64,000 bases of DNA from JAAYED01 sp040772225 (GTDB lineage Bacteria > Chloroflexota > Anaerolineae > UBA1429): NCBI GenBank assembly GCA_040772225.1, contig JAXGYO010000002.1:1054001-1118000 (forward strand), read 5' to 3'. The position numbers and the translations under genes were made by a program. Every line of letters begins with the position of its first letter. Position 1 is the first letter of the stretch. The notes beneath the pieces are model-generated. The model saw nothing but the letters and a program-made list of their open reading frames with translations, had not been told where the DNA came from and did not search any database. Below are positions 59,858 to 64,000 of the stretch, piece by piece.

Positions 59858-62311
59858 CTATGAACGAGAAACCGTATCCCAAAATGATGCAACATGTCTG
59901 GCGAGTTCTGCGTGCTCGGGCTGGCGCAGTTCTGGATCCTGGCGATAGATGCGCATAGCCTCTTGCCGCGCGAGCTCCAGAGTACTCCTATCCGAGAGCT
60001 GCGCCAACCGCAACTCTGGCAGCCCGTGCTGCCTGACTCCCATAAAGTCGCCAGGGCCGCGCAACTCCAGGTCCTTCTCGGCCAGCACAAAGCCATCATT
60101 GGTCTCAGCCATGATCTGAAGACGCGCCAGATTCGCCTCTGTTGCGCTTTCCGAAAGCAGCACGCAATAGGAGCGGGCCTCACCCCGTCCCACACGTCCA
60201 CGGAATTGATGCAACTGCGCGAGGCCAAAGCGTTCGGCGCCTTCTATTACCATGCAAGTTGCATTCGGCACATCCACCCCGACCTCTACGACCGCTGTAG
60301 AGACGAGGATGTCAAATAGGCCCGCCTTGAACTGCCTCATCACCAGTTCCTTCTCGTCGGCTGGCACGCGCCCGTGCAACAAGCCCAGGCGAAACTGCGG
60401 AAAGACACGCTTGCTCAGGTGCTCATGCTCCTCGACCGCAGCCCGGGCATCGATCTGTTCCGACTCTTCCACGAGCGGGTAAATGATGTATGCCTGATGG
60501 CCCGCTTCCACCTCGTCACGCACGAACCGGTATACCGCCTCGCGGCTCGATTGTGTCCTGACAGCCGTCAGGATCGGTTGTCTGTGAGGTGGTAGTTCAT
60601 CCAGCACGGAGACATCCATATCACCATAGATCGTCAGGGCAAGCGTTCGAGGGATCGGGGTCGCGCTCATCGCCAGCATGTGCGGCCGAAAACTCGTGTT
60701 CTTGTCACGCAAGGTCTGCCGTTGCGTCACCCCAAACCGGTGCTGCTCATCTACGATCACCAAACCCAGATTGTGGAATTCGACGCCCTCCTGAATGAGC
60801 GCGTGCGTGCCGATGATGATATCGATCTCTCCCGAGGCAAGATGCGCTCGAATCTCGGCCTTTTCCTGTGCCGGCTGGCTGCCCTCGAGCAAAGCGACGG
60901 TGACATCGGGCAGGTGACTCAAGAGCTGCGTGATGGTCTGGGTATGTTGCTCCGCCAGAATGGAGGTGGGGGCCATCAGAGCCGCCTGAAACCCGCCGGT
61001 CACGGCGGCCAGCATCGCCGCGACAGCCACGACGGTCTTGCCCGAACCGACATCTCCCTGCAGGAGACGAGACATGGGCACCGGCTGGGCCATGTCATGC
61101 AGTATCTCATCAATGGCCCGGCGCTGGGCTCCGGTAAGCGCAAAGGGGAGGCCAGCCGTGAACGCTTCGAGGACATGCGAATGCGTCTCGATAGCCATGC
61201 CGGGTTCCGCGCGCCACTCGCTGCGTTTGCGCAATACGCCCAGCTGCAGGAGCAGTAGCTCCTCAAAGCAGAAGCGCTCACGTGCCGCCTGGGCTTGCGC
61301 AGCACTCGCCGGAAAGTGGATCTGTTCCAGTGCGGCCGCAAGGTCCAGCAAATTGTGAGAGGCCCGCGTCTCTGGCGGCAGCGGGTCCGCAAGCTGTGGA
61401 ATCACAATCTGCAGAGCATCGTGAATCAGCCGTCGTAGAGCTCGCGCATAGAGCCCCTCGGTCAGGGGATACACGGGCACCACACGCCCCGTGTTCAGCG
61501 AATCTGAGCGAAGGGGTTCCCACTCTGGCGCACTAAAGACCAGACGTCCGCGGAACTCGCCAACCTCGCCGCTAATGGCGATCTCCTGGCCTTTGCGCAG
61601 GCTCCGATCAAGATACGGCTGGTTGAACCAGGTACACTCGATCGCGCCAGAGTCATCGGCCAGTGTCACGCTCGAGATGGTCCTTCCGCCCGACCGTCGT
61701 GAACTGATGGAGCGCACGACGCCCACGACAGTCACCAACTCGCCCAACTCCAGGTCACGGATGCGCTTGACCTGGCTAAAGTCGTCATAGCGTCGAGGAA
61801 AGTGATAGGCAAGATCGCCAATCGTCTCTATGCCGAGCACCGCCAGCCGTCTGGCGATGGCGGGGCCCACGCCCTTGAGCCTGGTGACGGGATCACTGAT
61901 CAGCGGGGTGGCAGGAGCGGATCGTGCGTTGGATCTGGTTTTCTGCTGGCCGCGCCTCCCTTTTGATGCGGGTTCTACAGCGGAGGCCACCCTAGTGCTA
62001 CGCTGAGGGGGCCGCCCGCCATCCTGAGCAGAACCGCTTTTCGCGGGGGGTTGGGGAGCCTGAGAAAGCAGCGCCAGCACACGGTCGACGGCCGCTTGCC
62101 GCGACTCGGGTCCCTTGGCGGCGTAACCCTCCATAAGCGACAAAACTCTGTCAATACGGTAAGGCACGTCGATGCCCGGTTCGTCATCGGCCTCCGCCTG
62201 CCAGCTGGCGAGAAAGCGGCCAATTCCACCAATCACGGCGCGATCCTGGTACCCCTGGGTCTGTTCCAGAAGCAGGATACGCCTGAGTGTCTCGGCCGAA
62301 GGCGATGTCAT
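59858..62311 (-). CDS. recG: ATP-dependent DNA helicase RecG
   Basis: The 817-residue product has an extended N-terminus with a Lys/Arg/Gln linker (residues 80-130). A helix-hairpin-like VTRLKGVGPAIARRLAVLGI is followed by the wedge/OB domain (ELGELVTVVGVVRS). The helicase motifs are LLQGDVGSGKTVVA (I), IIGTHALIQ, VDEQHRFG (II, DEQH), ATPIPRTLA (III) and GRVGRGEARSYC (VI), with TRG near the C-terminus. It remodels stalled forks. Confidence 0.95.
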   Translation of the reverse strand: MTSPSAETLRRILLLEQTQGYQDRAVIGGIGRFLASWQAEADDEPGIDVPYRIDRVLSLMEGYAAKGPESRQAAVDRVLALLSQAPQPPAKSGSAQDGGRPPQRSTRVASAVEPASKGRRGQQKTRSNARSAPATPLISDPVTRLKGVGPAIARRLAVLGIETIGDLAYHFPRRYDDFSQVKRIRDLELGELVTVVGVVRSISSRRSGGRTISSVTLADDSGAIECTWFNQPYLDRSLRKGQEIAISGEVGEFRGRLVFSAPEWEPLRSDSLNTGRVVPVYPLTEGLYARALRRLIHDALQIVIPQLADPLPPETRASHNLLDLAAALEQIHFPASAAQAQAARERFCFEELLLLQLGVLRKRSEWRAEPGMAIETHSHVLEAFTAGLPFALTGAQRRAIDEILHDMAQPVPMSRLLQGDVGSGKTVVAVAAMLAAVTGGFQAALMAPTSILAEQHTQTITQLLSHLPDVTVALLEGSQPAQEKAEIRAHLASGEIDIIIGTHALIQEGVEFHNLGLVIVDEQHRFGVTQRQTLRDKNTSFRPHMLAMSATPIPRTLALTIYGDMDVSVLDELPPHRQPILTAVRTQSSREAVYRFVRDEVEAGHQAYIIYPLVEESEQIDARAAVEEHEHLSKRVFPQFRLGLLHGRVPADEKELVMRQFKAGLFDILVSTAVVEVGVDVPNATCMVIEGAERFGLAQLHQFRGRVGRGEARSYCVLLSESATEANLARLQIMAETNDGFVLAEKDLELRGPGDFMGVRQHGLPELRLAQLSDRSTLELARQEAMRIYRQDPELRQPEHAELARHVASFWDTVSRS

Positions 62312-62334
62312 TGGCTACCTACTTGCCCTGGGGA

Positions 62335-63177
62335 TCATTCTGACTCGAGAGCCGCCACCCCAAGCAGCGTGGTGCCAAAGTACGAGGCCACAACGGGCCC
62401 GTACACATGATCGGTGTAGGGCTGTGTCTCGAGCACTTCCTGCATGCGCTCGTGCAGGGCGGCCCGTCCGGGGTGCAGACCGGTGCTCACTGTCCAGAGC
62501 CGCTGCAGATGCGCAAACTCGCTTACGAACTCGACCATGCGCTCCACAGGCTCGCCCCGGCGCCGCGAGCGCGGCAACGGTGAGATCTCGCCATCCTCCA
62601 GTAGCAGGAGTGGCTTGTAACCGGAAGGGGAACCCAGATAGGTGGGGTTGTTAACAACGAGGCTGTGCTTGACCAGTGCGTCGGGGTTCTCAACCACAAA
62701 GGCCCAGTAGCTGCGGGAAATCATGGCGTTGAGCTGTCGCACGATCTCGACCGCCTCGAGTCCCTTTTGAGCGGCGACTGCGGCCTCCACGGCCAACTCC
62801 CCCTGAACGCAGGAGATGAACTGCGTGTCGACGATGTGCACCTCGCACCGCCCCATGAACGCACCGCGTGCACGCCGTGCGTTCTCCACGGCTCGCGTGA
62901 TGCGGCCGGCGGACAGCACCGCGATGACCTGTCCCCCGCTCCGCGAGCAGCGCTCGAGGACTGCCGAGAACTGGGCAACCGTGGGCGGTGTCACACTCAT
63001 GCTGGAGCGCGACCTCAAAGTGCGACGGTAGAAATCAGGTGTGCGCAGAGCGGGGCCGTCAGCAAGTGTCTCACCATCCATCTGCACGGTCCAGGGCACT
63101 ACGCGAATGCCCAGAGCCTCTACAACCTGACTATCCAGCTCCGCCGCGCTGTCGACGATGATCTGCACACCTGCCAT
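62335..63177 (-). CDS. fakB: DegV/FakB fatty acid-binding protein
   Basis: The start is ATG 63177, giving 280 residues. VQIIVDSAAELDSQVVEALGIRVVPWTVQMDGETL opens the family, and DFYRRTLRSRSSMSVTPPTV (S-x-x-P-T-x-x-x-F-like) follows. GRITRAVENARRA and VVASYFGTTLLGVAALE finish it. DegV proteins hold a fatty acid for phosphorylation by FakA. The next gene upstream is a FakA-like protein, so this pair may make acyl-phosphate. Binding residues fit, but the bound lipid is unknown. Confidence 0.88.
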   Translation of the reverse strand: MAGVQIIVDSAAELDSQVVEALGIRVVPWTVQMDGETLADGPALRTPDFYRRTLRSRSSMSVTPPTVAQFSAVLERCSRSGGQVIAVLSAGRITRAVENARRARGAFMGRCEVHIVDTQFISCVQGELAVEAAVAAQKGLEAVEIVRQLNAMISRSYWAFVVENPDALVKHSLVVNNPTYLGSPSGYKPLLLLEDGEISPLPRSRRRGEPVERMVEFVSEFAHLQRLWTVSTGLHPGRAALHERMQEVLETQPYTDHVYGPVVASYFGTTLLGVAALESE

Positions 63178-63203
63178 GCCCGTTTTCGCCCCCTGATGCT
63201 GCG

Positions 63204-64000
63204 CTACTCGACCGAGATGATATAGTGATAATATGCCTGTCCGCCATCGAGCACTTCGTACTCTAGATCTGGATAGAAGACTTGCAGCGCGCGGCACAGG
63301 CCAGCTGCGTCCTCTTCGGACACATCACTGCCATAGTATACGGTCAGAATCTCGTAGCGATCCATCTCCATCTGGCCCAGCACCTCGACTGCAACAGTCA
63401 AAGGATCGTCGCCGGCCGCCTTGAGATCATCATTCCAGAGACCGATGAACTCACCCTCGCTAACGCTCAGCCCGTTCACCTGCACAGAGCGAACTGCCCG
63501 GGTAATCTCCAGGGTCTCAACCTGCTGGCACGAGTCGAGCATCGTCTCAAAGTTCTCTTCCAGGCCTGCCTGGTAGTTAAAACCGAGCAAGGCCGCTATA
63601 CCCTGAGGCATCGTCTTTGTAGGGACGACACGCACCTTCTTGGTCGTGATCTGGCTCGCCTGCTGCGCGGTCAGGATGATGTTGCTGTTATTCGGCAGGA
63701 TCACTACCGCTTCGTTCTTGACGCCCTCTACTGCGCTGATGAGGTCTTGTGTACTGGGGTTCATGGTCTGTCCCCCGGGCACCACAGCCTCCGCTCCCAG
63801 GCTCGTGAATACCTGTGCCAGGCCGGCCCCCGATGCCACCGCGACCACACTTACGTCGGCCAACGGGTTTGCGCCCGCCATCGATACCCGGATGAGATCC
63901 GCCGGCAGAAGCTCGGGTGATCTGGAGGCTGCCTGGTCGTCGGCACGGGAGGCCTGTACGAACTCCTGATACTGCACCTGCATGTTCTCGACAATGATCG
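63204..64000 (-). CDS. fakA: FakA-like (DAK domain) fatty acid kinase, C-terminal part
   Basis: The minus frame is open from 63204 to the window edge and reads IIVENMQVQYQEF at its upstream end. It continues with VAVASGAGLAQVFTSLGAE, GGQTMNPSTQDLISAVE, VVILPNNSNIILTAQQAS and VVPTKTMPQGIAALLGF. This is the C-terminal half of YloV/FakA proteins, lacking here the N-terminal DAK2 kinase domain, which should be outside the window. It ends 26 bp before fakB, so the two form an operon. Confidence 0.88.
   Translation of the reverse strand, partial: IIVENMQVQYQEFVQASRADDQAASRSPELLPADLIRVSMAGANPLADVSVVAVASGAGLAQVFTSLGAEAVVPGGQTMNPSTQDLISAVEGVKNEAVVILPNNSNIILTAQQASQITTKKVRVVPTKTMPQGIAALLGFNYQAGLEENFETMLDSCQQVETLEITRAVRSVQVNGLSVSEGEFIGLWNDDLKAAGDDPLTVAVEVLGQMEMDRYEILTVYYGSDVSEEDAAGLCRALQVFYPDLEYEVLDGGQAYYHYIISVE

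Overview
The window looks like a chromosome segment of a GC-rich bacterium of the Chloroflexota, most likely an Anaerolineae-type lineage. This is inferred from gene content, not from a database search. The pointers are a tight-adherence (Tad/Flp) pilus locus with no outer-membrane secretin, a conserved cell-envelope operon that includes a baseplate-J-like protein, a HerA-NurA-Mre11-Rad50 type repair operon, and two exported proteins that end in the same VYLP(L/F)V-x-R tail.

Layout. (1) 1-3146: a RiPP (ribosomally made, modified peptide) cluster in decay. It holds an NTP_transf_5 nucleotidyltransferase running off the left edge, a PqqD-like peptide-binding protein, a frameshifted radical SAM/SPASM maturase, an intact 49-residue candidate precursor peptide, and a badly decayed HPr-kinase-like gene. 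(2) 3178-6804: an exported C25 (gingipain-like) peptidase and a lone pyruvate-kinase C-domain protein. (3) 6906-20153, minus strand: cysK, a membrane spermidine-synthase-like protein, then mltG-ruvX-baseplateJ-ftsA-like-alaS, clpX-clpP and tig. (4) 20307-20663: tRNA-Gly, tRNA-Leu and tRNA-Lys with a good promoter, followed by a junction of two gene remnants. (5) 21212-24352: a 1046-residue exported protein.

(6) 24524-40879: the Tad pilus locus. It has two Flp pilins, CpaB, TadZ, TadB, TadC, a large two-TM TPR/beta-propeller protein, TadA, a DnaB-like ATPase, a NERD-domain membrane protein, TadE, a TadG-like gene broken by an in-frame TAG, a DUF192 protein and a convergent TadE-like protein. 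A strong promoter with a 24-bp perfect palindrome precedes the first pilin, and a 360-bp element bounded by inverted heptamer repeats lies between cpaB and tadZ. (7) 41092-44942: two small genes and three tandem overlapping M42 aminopeptidase genes. (8) 45010-46205: ten tandem copies of a mostly 116-bp unit built from short dyads. (9) 46215-58750: a HAD phosphatase (minus), then a long plus-strand run of yedF-like, cyclase, indolepyruvate oxidoreductase alpha, sbcD, sbcC, nurA, HAS-barrel protein, herA and GHMP kinase. (10) 58799-64000, minus strand: coiled-coil protein, coaD, recG, fakB/DegV and the C-terminal part of a fakA-like gene that leaves the window.

The most notable items are the decaying RiPP cluster with an intact candidate precursor, the archaeal-style end-resection operon with a separate HAS-barrel gene, the unusual ATPase, NERD and propeller partners in the Tad locus, the dyad-rich tandem array, and two in-frame TAG codons that may replace Trp.
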